A stretch of 64,000 nucleotides of DNA, from contig NZ_CP149574.1 of assembly GCF_037890675.1 (NCBI RefSeq), positions 496,001 to 560,000 on the forward strand, written 5' to 3'. The translations under genes and the position numbers were made by a program. Every line of letters begins with the position of its first letter. The first letter of the stretch is position 1. The notes under the pieces were generated by a model. The model had not been told where the DNA came from. It saw only the letters and a program-made list of their open reading frames with translations, and searched no databases. Below are positions 10,203 through 19,183 of this stretch, in pieces. Source of the stretch: Methylovirgula sp. 4M-Z18 (lineage in GTDB: Bacteria > Pseudomonadota > Alphaproteobacteria > Rhizobiales > Beijerinckiaceae).

Positions 10203-11645
10203 GTGGCAGCGAACGTTCAGTATTTCGATGAAATGAATGGATTAGACGGCAATCTCCGAGACGCTTATAAAAAACTAGCCAGTTGGCTCGCTACCGAATC
10301 TCCCGAGATCCTGTCGTCCCGCCGCTCGCAGGCGGAACTGCTGTTCCGCCGTATCGGCATCACCTTCGCGGTCTATGGCGAGAAGGACGCGACCGAGCGC
10401 CTGATCCCCTTCGACATTCTGCCGCGCATCATGACCCGTGCCGAATGGTCGCGGCTCGAAAAGGGCCTGGTGCAGCGCGTCAAAGCGCTGAACATGTTCC
10501 TCACCGATCTCTACCACAACCGCGACATTCTGCGCGCCGGTATCATTCCGGACGATCTCGTGTATCGAAACCCGCATTTCCGCCCGGAAATGGCGGGGCG
10601 CAACGTGCCGCACAACATCTATTGCCACATTGCCGGCATCGACATCGTGCGTGTCGACGATCACGATTTCTACGTGCTGGAGGACAATGCGCGCACGCCG
10701 TCCGGCGTCTCCTACATGTTGGAAAACCGCGAAGTGATGATGCGGCTGTTTCCGGACCTGTTTTCCGGCCATCGCGTCGCGCCGGTCGAGGATTATCCCG
10801 ACCAATTGCTCGCCACCTTGCGCTCGGTGGCGCCGCGTTCCGCCAGCGCCGATCCGGTCGCGGTGCTCCTCACGCCGGGCCAATATAATTCGGCCTATTA
10901 CGAACATTCCTTCCTCGCCGACAAGCTCGGCATCGAACTGGTCGAGGGCCGCGACCTTTTCGTGCGCGACGATGTGGTCTACATGCGCACGACCGAAGGC
11001 CCGAAACGGGTGGATGTCATCTACCGCCGCATCGACGACGATTTTCTCGATCCGTTGGCCTTCAGGCCGGATTCGGCGCTCGGCGTGCCCGGCATTCTTT
11101 CTGCCTATCAAGCAGGCAATGTGACGCTCGCGAACGCAATCGGCACGGGCGTCGCGGATGACAAGGCGATTTACACGTACATGCCGGACGTCATCAAATT
11201 CTATCTCAACGAAGAGCCGATTTTGAAGAACGTGCCGACCTGGCGCTGCCGCGAACCCGACGCGCTCAAATATGTGCTCGAGCACCTCGACGAACTCGTC
11301 GTCAAGGAAGTGAACGGGTCGGGCGGCTACGGCATGCTGGTCGGGCCGCACGCCACCAAGGCGCAGATCGAGATCTTCACGCAGAAACTCAAGCACGATC
11401 CGGCGAATTTCATCGCCCAGCCGACTTTGTCGCTCTCCACCTGCCCGTCCTCGTTCGAGACCGGCATCAGCCCGCGGCATGTCGATCTGCGGCCCTTCGT
11501 CCTGTCGGGTTCGGACGGCGTGCGCGTGGTGCCGGGAGGCCTGACGCGCGTCGCGATGAAGGAGGGGTCGCTGGTGGTCAATTCGAGCCAGGGCGGCGGC
11601 ACCAAGGACACATGGGTTATTGACGACATGCAGGGCGGCGCTTGA
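10203..11645 (+). CDS. Circularly permuted ATP-grasp protein (DUF404/DUF407)
   Basis: 480 aa with a GTG start. It carries the family landmarks YHNRDILRAG, LEDNARTPSGVSYMLENR, DVIYRRIDDDFLDP, TWRCREPDALKYVLEHL and the glycine-rich nucleotide loop VNGSGGYGMLVGP. The family consists of circularly permuted ATP-grasp domains predicted to form amide or peptide bonds with ATP. It is followed, with a 4-base overlap if the TTG at 11642 is used, by an alpha-E gene and a transglutaminase-like gene. This known but biochemically obscure set is often found with the Anbu proteasome-like protease. No anbu gene follows here. Confidence 0.9.
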   Translation: MAANVQYFDEMNGLDGNLRDAYKKLASWLATESPEILSSRRSQAELLFRRIGITFAVYGEKDATERLIPFDILPRIMTRAEWSRLEKGLVQRVKALNMFLTDLYHNRDILRAGIIPDDLVYRNPHFRPEMAGRNVPHNIYCHIAGIDIVRVDDHDFYVLEDNARTPSGVSYMLENREVMMRLFPDLFSGHRVAPVEDYPDQLLATLRSVAPRSASADPVAVLLTPGQYNSAYYEHSFLADKLGIELVEGRDLFVRDDVVYMRTTEGPKRVDVIYRRIDDDFLDPLAFRPDSALGVPGILSAYQAGNVTLANAIGTGVADDKAIYTYMPDVIKFYLNEEPILKNVPTWRCREPDALKYVLEHLDELVVKEVNGSGGYGMLVGPHATKAQIEIFTQKLKHDPANFIAQPTLSLSTCPSSFETGISPRHVDLRPFVLSGSDGVRVVPGGLTRVAMKEGSLVVNSSQGGGTKDTWVIDDMQGGA

Positions 11646-11647
11646 AG

Positions 11648-12658
11648 ATGAACATGGACAGTGTAAAAATCCCCCAACGCCGCCCGTTGCCGAAGAACAC
11701 GATGCTGGCGCGCACCGCAGACAATCTCTTCTGGCTCGCCCGCTACATGGAGCGGGCGGACTATCTTGCGCGCATCGTGCAGGCAGCGCAGCGCCTCGCG
11801 ACATTGCCGAAAGCCTATGGCGGCGCCGATTCCGAATGGGAGAGCACGCTGATCTCCTCGGGCGCGGCGGAAGCGTTCCATGAGCACTACGGCGAGATCA
11901 ACGAGGCCAATGTCGTCGAGTTTCTGGCGTTTTCGGCCGACAACCCGTCATCGATCCGCAATTGCATCGAAATGGCGCGGACGAATGCGCGCGCGGTGCG
12001 CACGGCGCTCAGCTCGGAAATGTGGGAGGCGATCAACGGCGCCTGGTTGGAATTGAAGAATTTCGATTTCACCCGCAACAGCAAAGGGCACGCCGACCGC
12101 GAGGAACTGAGCCGCTTCCTCGATTTCATGAAACAGACGTCGCTGCAATTCGACGGCTCCGCCTATCGCACCCTGCTCCGGAATGACGCCTATTGGTTCT
12201 CGCGCCTCGGCCTCTATGTCGAGCGGGCGGACAATACGGCGCGCATCCTCGACGTGAAATATCACGTCCTGTTGCCGGCGACGGAATCGATCGGCGGCTC
12301 GCTCGATTATTTCCAGTGGACGGCGATTCTGCGCACCGTTTCGGCGCTGACCGCCTATCATTGGATTTACCGCGAGAGCATCAAGCCCTGGCTGATCGCC
12401 GATCTCCTGATCCTGCGCCCCGAAATGCCGCGCTCGCTGATCTCATGCTACGAGAACATCGTGCGCTACCTCGACGCGATCGGCAAATCCTATGGCCGCC
12501 AGGGCCCCTCGCAACGCCACGCGCGCAGCATGTTCGCGCGGCTGGAAAATACCAATATCGATGGGATTTTCACCGAGGGCCTGCACGAATTCATCACCAA
12601 CTTCGTCGACGACAACAGCAAGCTCGGCGTATTGGTCGCCGAACAATTCCTGGGTTAG
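11648..12658 (+). CDS. Alpha-E domain-containing protein (DUF403)
   Basis: 336 aa from the ATG at 11648; an in-frame TTG two codons earlier overlaps the preceding stop. It is all-helical with the characteristic start ARTADNLFWLARYMERAD and a second copy of that motif later (FSRLGLYVERADNTARILD). The alpha-E domain is always linked genetically, and sometimes fused, to circularly permuted ATP-grasp proteins, so it is probably their partner in an amide-ligase complex. No signal peptide or transmembrane segment is visible. Middle gene of a three-gene operon. Confidence 0.9.
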   Translation: MNMDSVKIPQRRPLPKNTMLARTADNLFWLARYMERADYLARIVQAAQRLATLPKAYGGADSEWESTLISSGAAEAFHEHYGEINEANVVEFLAFSADNPSSIRNCIEMARTNARAVRTALSSEMWEAINGAWLELKNFDFTRNSKGHADREELSRFLDFMKQTSLQFDGSAYRTLLRNDAYWFSRLGLYVERADNTARILDVKYHVLLPATESIGGSLDYFQWTAILRTVSALTAYHWIYRESIKPWLIADLLILRPEMPRSLISCYENIVRYLDAIGKSYGRQGPSQRHARSMFARLENTNIDGIFTEGLHEFITNFVDDNSKLGVLVAEQFLG

Positions 12659-12667
12659 GGCTGGTCG

Positions 12668-13489
12668 ATGCGGATTCAGATCAAGCACGCGACCATCTAC
12701 CGCTATGCGGTGCCTGCGAAATCCGTGGTGCAGATGCTGCGCATGACGCCGCGCAATCACGACGGCCAGCACGTGGTCAATTGGCGCATCGACGTCAGCG
12801 TCGATTGCCGGTTGCAGCAGGCCGAAGACGCCTTCGGCAACATCACCCACACGTTCACGGCGCTGGGGCCTTTCGAGGAACTGATTATCCATGTCGGCGG
12901 CGAGGTCGAGACCTTCGACACTGCCGGCGTGGTCCGTGGCTCGCTCGAGCGTTTCCCGCCCGATCTCTTCCTGCGCGAGGCGGGCCTGACCGCCTCCGAC
13001 GAGGCGCTGCGGCAATACGCGGTCGAGGCGACGGCGCAGGAAACCAACACGCTCGACAAATTGCACGCGCTGCTGCACGGGCTGCATGGCCTCTTGGCGC
13101 CCGATGCCGATTTCCGCGCCCAGGCACAGGGTGCCACGGCTGCTTTTGCCGCGCGCAAGGCGGTCGTTCCCGACGCGGCGCATGTCTTCATTGCCGCCGC
13201 GCGGCACCTCGGCATTCCCGCCCGCTATGTCAGCGGCTACCGCTTCGATCCGGATCAACCGGCCCAGCCACGGGCCTATGCCTGGGCGGAATCCTACGTC
13301 GACGGGCTCGGCTGGGTCGGATTCGACCCGCTGCACGACACCTGCCCCGATGATCGCTACATCCGCCTCGCCGTCGGTCTCGACCAGCTCGGCGCCCAGC
13401 CGGTCCGCGGCGCGCGCCTCGGCGGCGACGGCGAGGCCATGGACGTAGTCATTCGCCTGCTGCAGGCCGGTTTCCAGAGCCAGTCGTAG
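12668..13489 (+). CDS. Transglutaminase-like protein, apparently catalytically inactive
   Basis: 273 aa. The N-terminal beta domain (residues 1-100; MRIQIKHATIYRY, MLRMTPRNHDGQ) and the C-terminal papain-like core match the transglutaminase partner of ATP-grasp/alpha-E operons. Active members carry a GVCQDxAH motif and SHAWAE. This copy reads KAVVPDAAHVFIAA (Val where Cys belongs) and RAYAWAESY (Tyr where His belongs), while the Asp in GFDP is kept. The fold therefore seems intact but the Cys-His pair is missing. It begins 9 bases after the alpha-E stop. It could be a binding or scaffold subunit. Confidence 0.85.
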   Translation: MRIQIKHATIYRYAVPAKSVVQMLRMTPRNHDGQHVVNWRIDVSVDCRLQQAEDAFGNITHTFTALGPFEELIIHVGGEVETFDTAGVVRGSLERFPPDLFLREAGLTASDEALRQYAVEATAQETNTLDKLHALLHGLHGLLAPDADFRAQAQGATAAFAARKAVVPDAAHVFIAAARHLGIPARYVSGYRFDPDQPAQPRAYAWAESYVDGLGWVGFDPLHDTCPDDRYIRLAVGLDQLGAQPVRGARLGGDGEAMDVVIRLLQAGFQSQS

Positions 13490-13632
13490 CGGGCGCCGGC
13501 CCGCATTCGCGGAACTTTAAAGGATTGCGCACAGAAAATACGTCGCAATCCTTGCTCTTGGCGGCATCATCCTATATTGCGCCCGGGGTGGGCGTCGCGA
13601 TGGCGCCCCGGCGTGCCGGTGCGGTGCGCGAC

Positions 13633-13722
13633 GGAGGGGTGGCCGAGTGGTTGAAGGCGCACGCCTGGAAAGTGTGTATACGGGAAACTGTATCGCGGGT
13701 TCGAATCCCGCTCCCTCCGCCA
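13633..13722 (+). tRNA. tRNA-Ser (anticodon GGA)
   Basis: A complete cloverleaf with the long variable arm of serine tRNAs. The acceptor stem GGAGGGG pairs with TCCCTCC, the anticodon stem CACGC pairs with GTGTG around loop CTGGAAA, the variable arm is TATACGGGAAACTGTA, the T arm is GCGGGTTCGAATCCCGC, and CCA is encoded. A T run (13723-13728) follows. Its last 14 bases plus the next T recur at 34625-34639, making it a candidate integration site. Confidence 0.97.
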
Positions 13723-13840
13723 TTTTTTCTGGATAATTGATTGATATTGCTGAAAAAATCATAATGGCCGAATTTTCGACCCTAGACTTGGCCCTAGTCA
13801 TCTGCAATCTTTCGCGCCATTTTCAAACAAGGAAACGTGC

Positions 13841-14115
13841 TTACATCCAGGTCAGCTGCGCGACGAAAAGGCCAAGCGGCAAGGGTGCCATAAGACCCGC
13901 TCCGCAATTTCCTGCCACACCGTCACAAAAAATGGCAGGTAACATAACCACAAACTCAGTAATACCCGCCGTCACAGCTAGTGAGACAAAGTCAACGATC
14001 AGTGACGCAGCAAACACGTAGCACTTACTTTGCCAACCCGTTTTGAAACACGATCAAACGACGGTGAAAGATAGACGGCGAGAAATTTGAGGCCCAAGAT
14101 TATCGCCGCTTCCAT
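13841..14115 (-). pseudogene. Small membrane protein broken by a frameshift
   Basis: On the minus strand, an ATG at 14115 reads MEAAIILGLKFLAVYLSPSF onward to VGKVSA. In the frame shifted by one base, near 14015-14025, the reading continues with the strongly hydrophobic VFAASLIVDFVSLAV, then ITEFVVMLPAIF and LMAPLPLGLFVAQLTWM, to a TAA at 13841. The total of 275 bases is not a multiple of three. The hydrophobic segments on either side of the shift look like one 90-residue protein with two or three membrane spans. I do not recognise the family. A chance ORF or a sequencing error remains possible. Confidence 0.4.
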
Positions 14116-14867
14116 ATCGAGGGTCTACGCGATCACATCGGCCGACATAGGATGGAATTGTTGGTTAATGCGGTTAACTTGCTGCGCTTTCCCAGCTTTT
14201 CGCTGTTCCGCCGATTCATTTCGAGTGGGCGCCAAAAAATAAGAAAAGGCTGAAGGGGGTCCAGCCTTTTCTCGAACTTCCTGAGGACAGGGACCAGTGC
14301 ATCCATGGTGCCAAACCAGAAGTCCCGATGATCATAGGAAGTTGTCCGCCAACCATGCGGGAGCATTTTCACAAGCTTGCGCTTTGACTTAGTTGCGGCC
14401 TGCGGCTGATTTGCCGTCGAGAAGATTTCCTGGAGCGCGCCGCGTCTTACTTATCGATCGATCGCGACGCGCGATGACGGGGCCAAGGGCTGCAGGGTAA
14501 CAGCTAGGCCGGCAAAATTCGGCCGCCCTATTTGGGTATGAGCCACAACGCGGCGCGTCAGTTCCCTCCACCGAGCTTTCAGGTACTTCACACCGCGGCC
14601 GGCCGCCGCTGTCATCCGCTGCCAATGATTGGCTCAAATCTTAATCTCTGCAATTCGAACCGCACCAACGCGCGATTGTTTCAGCCGCGGGCGCATCGCT
14701 GCGCAATAATCGAAGAAGCGTTCTTCCTTTGACACGCGCCGGCGCGCCTGTAAGTCCGACAGTCGATCGGCATTCTCTTCGGCCAAGAAACGCTGCATTT
14801 CGCGCATCTCTTCGAGCCTGTCATCCTTGTTCAGGATGAGGTTATAAATTTCCGGGTATCGCCTCTC
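14116..14867. other. Gene-poor stretch between tRNA-Ser and the first tRNA-fMet fragment
   Basis: No gene is supported with confidence. A 79-codon minus-strand frame at 14133-14372 (containing GWRTTSYDHRDFWFGTMDAL) and a charged, helix-like frame around 14634-14830 on the minus strand are possible remnants without recognisable homology. An AAAAGGCTG/CAGCCTTTT inverted repeat occurs at 14244-14271. Base composition is less GC-rich than the flanking core genes, which fits decayed foreign DNA. Confidence 0.4.
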
Positions 14868-14915
14868 AGGCTCATAACCCGAAGGCCGCAGGTTCAAATC
14901 CTGCCCCCGCAACCA
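14868..14915 (+). repeat. 3' fragment of initiator tRNA-Met (left direct repeat)
   Basis: The fragment runs from the 5' half of the anticodon stem through the CAT anticodon and T arm (GGTTCAAATCC) to CCA. The 5' acceptor strand and D arm are missing, so it is not a functional tRNA. It differs from the copy at 30509-30556 at one position of 48. The tyrosine-recombinase model predicts such fragments as attachment-site duplications. Confidence 0.85.
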
Positions 14916-15011
14916 ACGATCATTTATAAAATCTGCGACGCAACCGATCGCCGTCGCCCATAGTGCGCGGCAGCTGCCCGATATCGGTGGCAGCGGCTGG
15001 AAGACGCTCTA

Positions 15012-16505
15012 TCAACGCAGCGACATCCATATGGTTTTGGTCTGCAGATATTGGTCGACAGCTTCGGTTCCGTTGTCGCGCGCCAGGGAGCCCGAGCGCT
15101 TAAAGCCGCCGAACGGCGTCGTCACATTGCCTTCCGTGAAGCCATTGATCGCCACTGTGCCGCACGGCAGGCGTTTTGCAAGATGGAGAGCTTTGTCGAT
15201 ATTGCTGGTGAAGACCGTTGCATGGAGGCCGTAATCGGTGTCCCGGGCGATTTGCAGCGCTTCCTCCAGCCCGTTGACGCCGATGACGCCGAGGACCGGG
15301 CCGAAGATTTCCTCGCGCGCTATCCGCATGGCCGGCGCAACCTCATCGAATACCGTCGGATCGACAAAGAATCCCGGCAGGCCCGCGCTGATACCTCCGC
15401 CAGCCAGCAGGCGCGCCCCTTCTTGCCGGCCGGCCTCGATATACGAGAGGACTCGCGTCCGGTGCTCGGCACTGACCATCGAGCCAATATCGGTTGCCGG
15501 GTCGAGCGGATCGCCCACCTTCAGTGCGCGGGTTTTGTCGAGAACCTGCTGCAGGAAATTGTCCTTCACCTTGCGGTCAACGATTTGCCGCATATTGGCC
15601 GAGCAGTTCTGGCCGCCATTCCAGAATGCGGCATTGATTGCGCTGGCAATGAGCGCATCGTCGATGTCTGCATCGTCAAGCACGATCATCGGGCTCTTGC
15701 CGCCCATCTCCAGCCCAACCGGTTTGAGATTGCTTTCGCTGGCATATTTCAGGAAATAGGCGCCGACTTCGGTCGAGCCGGTGAAGGACACGACATCGAT
15801 GTCGTCATGCCGGCCGATCGCCTGGCCCGCCGTCTCGCCAAAGCCAGGAACCACATTGAGCACGCCCGCCGGCAGGCCGGCCTCCATGGCGAGTTCGGCA
15901 AGGCGAAGCGCGGTGAGCGGCGTCTGCTCGGCCGGCTTCAGCACCGCCGAGCAGCCTACTGCGAGCGCCGGCGCGAGTTTCCACGCCGCCATCAGCATCG
16001 GAAAGTTCCACGGCAGCACCAGCCCGACGACGCCGACCGGCTCTTTCACGATCATGGCCACGGTCTTTTCGCCCGTCGGTGCCACTTTGCCGAAGCTCTT
16101 GTCCGCGAGTTCCGCATACCATTGGAAAAAAGTCGGCACTTCATGGCCGATCTCATTCAGGCAATCCTTGACGGTCTTGCCGCTGTCGAGGCTTTCCATG
16201 ACGGCAAGCTCCTCGGCGTGAGCCCGGACGAGATCGGCAAGGCGCAAGAGCACCGCCTTGCGCACCTCCGGCGCAGCGCGCGACCAAGCCCCCGCCTCAA
16301 AAGAAGCGCGTGCCGCGGCGACCGCGCGGTCGACATCTGCGGCGTCACAATGCGCGACCGTGCCGATGACAGCGCCGGTGGCAGGGTTGATATTTTCATA
16401 AACGCGGCGCGATGCCGCCGCCTGCCATCCACCATCAATGAAAGCCAGGGAGGGAAAGGCCAAGCGGCCGGCAATGGTGTGATAGTCGGATGCGGATGCG
16501 CTCAT
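15012..16505 (-). CDS. NAD(P)-dependent aldehyde dehydrogenase
   Basis: 497 aa. It contains the ALDH core LPWNFPMLMAAWKLAPALA, the cofactor motif FTGSTEVG, the general base Glu in LEMGGKSP, and the catalytic Cys in GGQNCSANM. It would oxidise an aldehyde to its carboxylic acid in the cytoplasm. It resembles the PuuC/betaine-aldehyde group, but the surrounding dehydratase and DapA-type lyase make a semialdehyde product of sugar-acid breakdown a more likely substrate. It is the last gene of the leftward operon and its ATG overlaps the stop of the upstream Ldh2 gene. Confidence 0.9.
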   Translation of the reverse strand: MSASASDYHTIAGRLAFPSLAFIDGGWQAAASRRVYENINPATGAVIGTVAHCDAADVDRAVAAARASFEAGAWSRAAPEVRKAVLLRLADLVRAHAEELAVMESLDSGKTVKDCLNEIGHEVPTFFQWYAELADKSFGKVAPTGEKTVAMIVKEPVGVVGLVLPWNFPMLMAAWKLAPALAVGCSAVLKPAEQTPLTALRLAELAMEAGLPAGVLNVVPGFGETAGQAIGRHDDIDVVSFTGSTEVGAYFLKYASESNLKPVGLEMGGKSPMIVLDDADIDDALIASAINAAFWNGGQNCSANMRQIVDRKVKDNFLQQVLDKTRALKVGDPLDPATDIGSMVSAEHRTRVLSYIEAGRQEGARLLAGGGISAGLPGFFVDPTVFDEVAPAMRIAREEIFGPVLGVIGVNGLEEALQIARDTDYGLHATVFTSNIDKALHLAKRLPCGTVAINGFTEGNVTTPFGGFKRSGSLARDNGTEAVDQYLQTKTIWMSLR

Positions 16506-17587
16506 GATGCGGACTCCGAGGCACGTGAAGATGCCGGATGGGAAGGGCTGGCGGGCATAGGAAGTCCGAAACGGCCGGCAAGGCGTTCAAGGTCGCCTGC
16601 GATGCCGGCATGCAGCCGCACGCCCCGAGCAATGGCCTCACGTTTGCGTGCGAGCGCCGCCTCGCCCGGCAGCCGCACCGGTGCATCGCCGGGGCGGACG
16701 CGCGCGGCGCGGCATGCCGAACCCAGCCAGCCGGTCTGACGGGTAAAGGCGTCGAGCCCGCCAAACAGCGCGGGGCTCAGGGCGAGAACCAGCACGCCGG
16801 CGCCCCATTGGGTTGGCCCATCGGCGCGACCATATGCGCCGAGCCCTTGCGTCAAGGCCTCGACCAGAAGGGACAAGCCATAGCCCTTATGACCATGGTC
16901 GAGGCCCCCGATCGGCAGGATCGAACCGCCTTGTTTGACCACTGCCGGATCGTCCGTCGCGGCGCCGTCGCGGTCCATGACCCAGCGTCCTGGCAAGCGG
17001 CCTCCGGCGGCCGCGGTGCGGCCGCACATCGCGGCGGTCGTGATCGACGTCGAGACATCGATGAGGATCGGATCGCCCTCTGTCGGAATACCCGCCGCGA
17101 TCGGATTGGGCGTCATCACCGAGTTCAGGCCGCCGAAGGGTGCGACATGGGCGTCGCTCGGATCGGACGAGAAGATCAAAACCATATGGCCGCGCCGCGC
17201 CGGCGCCTCGAGAAATGCCGCAAGACAGGCGATATGATGGCTGCGGCGCACGGTGATGGCGCCGATGCCGAATGTGCCGGCACGCTTGACCGCATCATCG
17301 ACCGCAAGCGCGGTCGTCCACACGCCTGGCAGACGGTGCCCGTCCCACAAGGCAGCGGCGGCATGATCGGCGATGACCGCCGGCCGGCCGGTCTTCTCCA
17401 TCGTGCCGTTGTCGAGTTCCTCGATATAGTCTGCAAGAAGCGCCAAACCGTGGGTGGAATGGCCGAGCAGATCGGCCTCGACCAAGCCCCGCGCGACCGC
17501 GCCCGCCGGTTCAACCTCGAGCCCGGCCGCCGCCAGCGCGGCGGCGGCAAAATCGATGAGAGCTGTGGAATCGTAGCGCATGTCCAT
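16502..17587 (-). CDS. Ldh2-family malate/lactate-type dehydrogenase
   Basis: 361 aa. The family is recognised by HSTHGLALLADYIEEL near the N-terminus, the central RRSHHIACL with its catalytic-region histidine, the nucleotide-binding segment PFGGLNSVMTPNPIAAGIPT, and DHGHKGYGLSLLVEAL. Ldh2 proteins are a distinct NAD(P)H oxidoreductase fold that reduces 2-keto acids, diketo-sugar acids or cyclic imines. Substrate cannot be read from sequence. It overlaps the downstream aldehyde dehydrogenase by 4 bases. The neighbourhood suggests a keto-sugar acid. Confidence 0.88.
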   Translation of the reverse strand: MDMRYDSTALIDFAAAALAAAGLEVEPAGAVARGLVEADLLGHSTHGLALLADYIEELDNGTMEKTGRPAVIADHAAAALWDGHRLPGVWTTALAVDDAVKRAGTFGIGAITVRRSHHIACLAAFLEAPARRGHMVLIFSSDPSDAHVAPFGGLNSVMTPNPIAAGIPTEGDPILIDVSTSITTAAMCGRTAAAGGRLPGRWVMDRDGAATDDPAVVKQGGSILPIGGLDHGHKGYGLSLLVEALTQGLGAYGRADGPTQWGAGVLVLALSPALFGGLDAFTRQTGWLGSACRAARVRPGDAPVRLPGEAALARKREAIARGVRLHAGIAGDLERLAGRFGLPMPASPSHPASSRASESAS

Positions 17588-17657
17588 GACAATTCTCTTT
17601 GCGGATGTCGCGCAGTCCGGCTTATCCGCGCGCGGAGCCCATGACGCTTAAGACGTT

Positions 17658-18884
17658 TCAGCCCGGTAAGCAGCCCGGGCCAAGCGGTTCGTAGGTTTTG
17701 TAGGACAGCACGAACTCCTGGTGCCCGAGGGCTTCGGATTTGGTGGGCGTGCCGCTCGCGGCCGCGATCACCGCCTCGACGAGATGGCGGCCAACGTCCT
17801 CGATGGTCTCGATCCCGTCGGCGATCGTGCCGCCATTGATGTCCATGTCGCCTTCAAGGCGCTCAAAGACGCGGCTGTTCGAAACACCCTTGATGACCGG
17901 TGACAAGGCCTGCCCCACGACCGATCCGGCGCCGGTGGTAAAGAGGATGAGATGGCAGCCGCTCGCCACCATTTCGGTGATGGTTTGCGTGTCGTTGATG
18001 TTGGGGATGCCGTAGCGGACCGGCCCGTCGTTCACCGTATCCATCAGATAGAGCCCCGGATGGGGCGGTTGCACGCCGGGCTTGATCAAGCCGCTGATCG
18101 GCCGCGAGCCGCTTTTGGCGTAGGCGCCGAGGGATTTTTCTTCCAAAGTCGAGAGGCCGTATTTGATGTTGCCGCCGCCAAAACTGCCATGGCCAAGCTC
18201 GCTGTAATAACGGTCAGCCTTATGGACGGCGGCGCGCAGTGCGGCGCCGAGTTCCGGTGTCACGGCCCGGCTCGCCATATGCGCCTCGCAGCCGATGAGC
18301 TCGCACGTTTCTTCGAACATGACGGTCGCTCCGCCATCGATCAGGAGATCGACGGCGCGGCCGACCGCGGGGTTGATCGTGACGCCGCTGAGACCATCGG
18401 AGCCTCCGCATTTCGTGCCAATGACGAGATCGGCAAAGGTGATCGGCTCGGAAGGTGCCACCTTGAGCTCTTCGAGCTGCGCCTCGATCCACGCGCGGCC
18501 GCGCTGGATCGTCGCGGCCGTGCCGCCGCATTGCTGGATTGTGAGCAACTCGACCGGTCTGCCGGAGGCTTCGATCGCCGCTTTGAGCTTCTTGCGTTGG
18601 AACTCTTCGCAGCCGAGCGATAGCAACAGCACCGCGCCGACATTGGGATGGGTGCACAGATCTGTCAAAACACGGTCGGCATAGGCGCTCGGATAGCAGC
18701 CCGGAAAGCCGATAAGCTGCACGCCGTCCTCGTCGTAGGGCGTCGCGATCTTGCGGGCGACATGATGGGCGCATTCTACGAGATAGGCGACCGCAAGATA
18801 GTTGCGAATCCCCTTGCGGCCGTCGGCGCGAGGGAAGCCGCGCATGGCGCTTGCGCCTTCGAAAGTATGCACGAGGCTATTCAT
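17658..18884 (-). CDS. UxaA-type sugar-acid dehydratase, large subunit
   Basis: 408 aa from the ATG at 18884 (MNSLVHTFEG), which overlaps the end of the SAF gene by 8 bases; the longer open frame to 19013 only shadows that gene. Motifs are FPRADGRKGIRN, LSLGCEEFQ, QQCGG, IGTKCGGSDGLSG and MFEETCELIGCE, whose cysteines suit the metal site of altronate/galactarate dehydratases. In E. coli UxaA a SAF domain precedes this module in one chain. Here the two are separate genes. It probably dehydrates an aldonate or aldarate to a 2-keto-3-deoxy acid for the neighbouring DapA-type lyase. Confidence 0.9.
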   Translation of the reverse strand: MNSLVHTFEGASAMRGFPRADGRKGIRNYLAVAYLVECAHHVARKIATPYDEDGVQLIGFPGCYPSAYADRVLTDLCTHPNVGAVLLLSLGCEEFQRKKLKAAIEASGRPVELLTIQQCGGTAATIQRGRAWIEAQLEELKVAPSEPITFADLVIGTKCGGSDGLSGVTINPAVGRAVDLLIDGGATVMFEETCELIGCEAHMASRAVTPELGAALRAAVHKADRYYSELGHGSFGGGNIKYGLSTLEEKSLGAYAKSGSRPISGLIKPGVQPPHPGLYLMDTVNDGPVRYGIPNINDTQTITEMVASGCHLILFTTGAGSVVGQALSPVIKGVSNSRVFERLEGDMDINGGTIADGIETIEDVGRHLVEAVIAAASGTPTKSEALGHQEFVLSYKTYEPLGPGCLPG

Positions 18885-19176
18885 AATGGTCCTCGCTGTT
18901 GGTGAGATATCGGCTCGCGACATTGTGGACATGCACCAGATGTCCTTGCGCGATAGGCATTGTCGCAATCGCGACGGGCACGTCGAACCGCAGGATGAGC
19001 GCGCCTTGGGCAATATCGCCGAGCGCCATCTTATGCCCCTGCGCGATGGCTTCCTGCGCGACCATCGCCACGCCGCTCACGGTGCGGGCAAGGCTCCCGC
19101 ACGCAATGTCGCGCAATGCGATGCCGACATTGTCGTTTGGTGCGAGGATCACCATGTTCGCCGCATCGTCCTTCAT
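18877..19176 (-). CDS. SAF-domain small subunit of UxaA-type dehydratase
   Basis: 99 aa: a single SAF domain with DNVGIALRDIACG, AIAQGHKMALGDIAQGA and the typical end IAQGHLVHVHNVAS. It corresponds to the N-terminal domain of altronate dehydratase and closes over the substrate in such enzymes. It is translationally coupled (8-base overlap) to the large subunit. The histidine-containing IAQGH motif occurs twice. Confidence 0.88.
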   Translation of the reverse strand: MKDDAANMVILAPNDNVGIALRDIACGSLARTVSGVAMVAQEAIAQGHKMALGDIAQGALILRFDVPVAIATMPIAQGHLVHVHNVASRYLTNSEDHYE

Positions 19177-19183
19177 CTCGCGC

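Noticed and set aside
13517-13807. 96-codon minus-strand frame containing [20 protein letters not shown]
   Set aside because: It is the antisense translation of tRNA-Ser.
14634-14912. 92-codon minus-strand frame starting MRGQDLNLRPSGYEP, and the related frame at 30233-30715
   Set aside because: The RGQDLNLRPSGYEP text is the antisense translation of the tRNA-fMet 3' end, a well-known false gene call. It was useful only for finding the repeats.
13723-15011. Integrase gene expected beside tRNA-Ser
   Set aside because: No frame with tyrosine-recombinase motifs (R...HxxR...Y) was found here or elsewhere in the island, so none is annotated.
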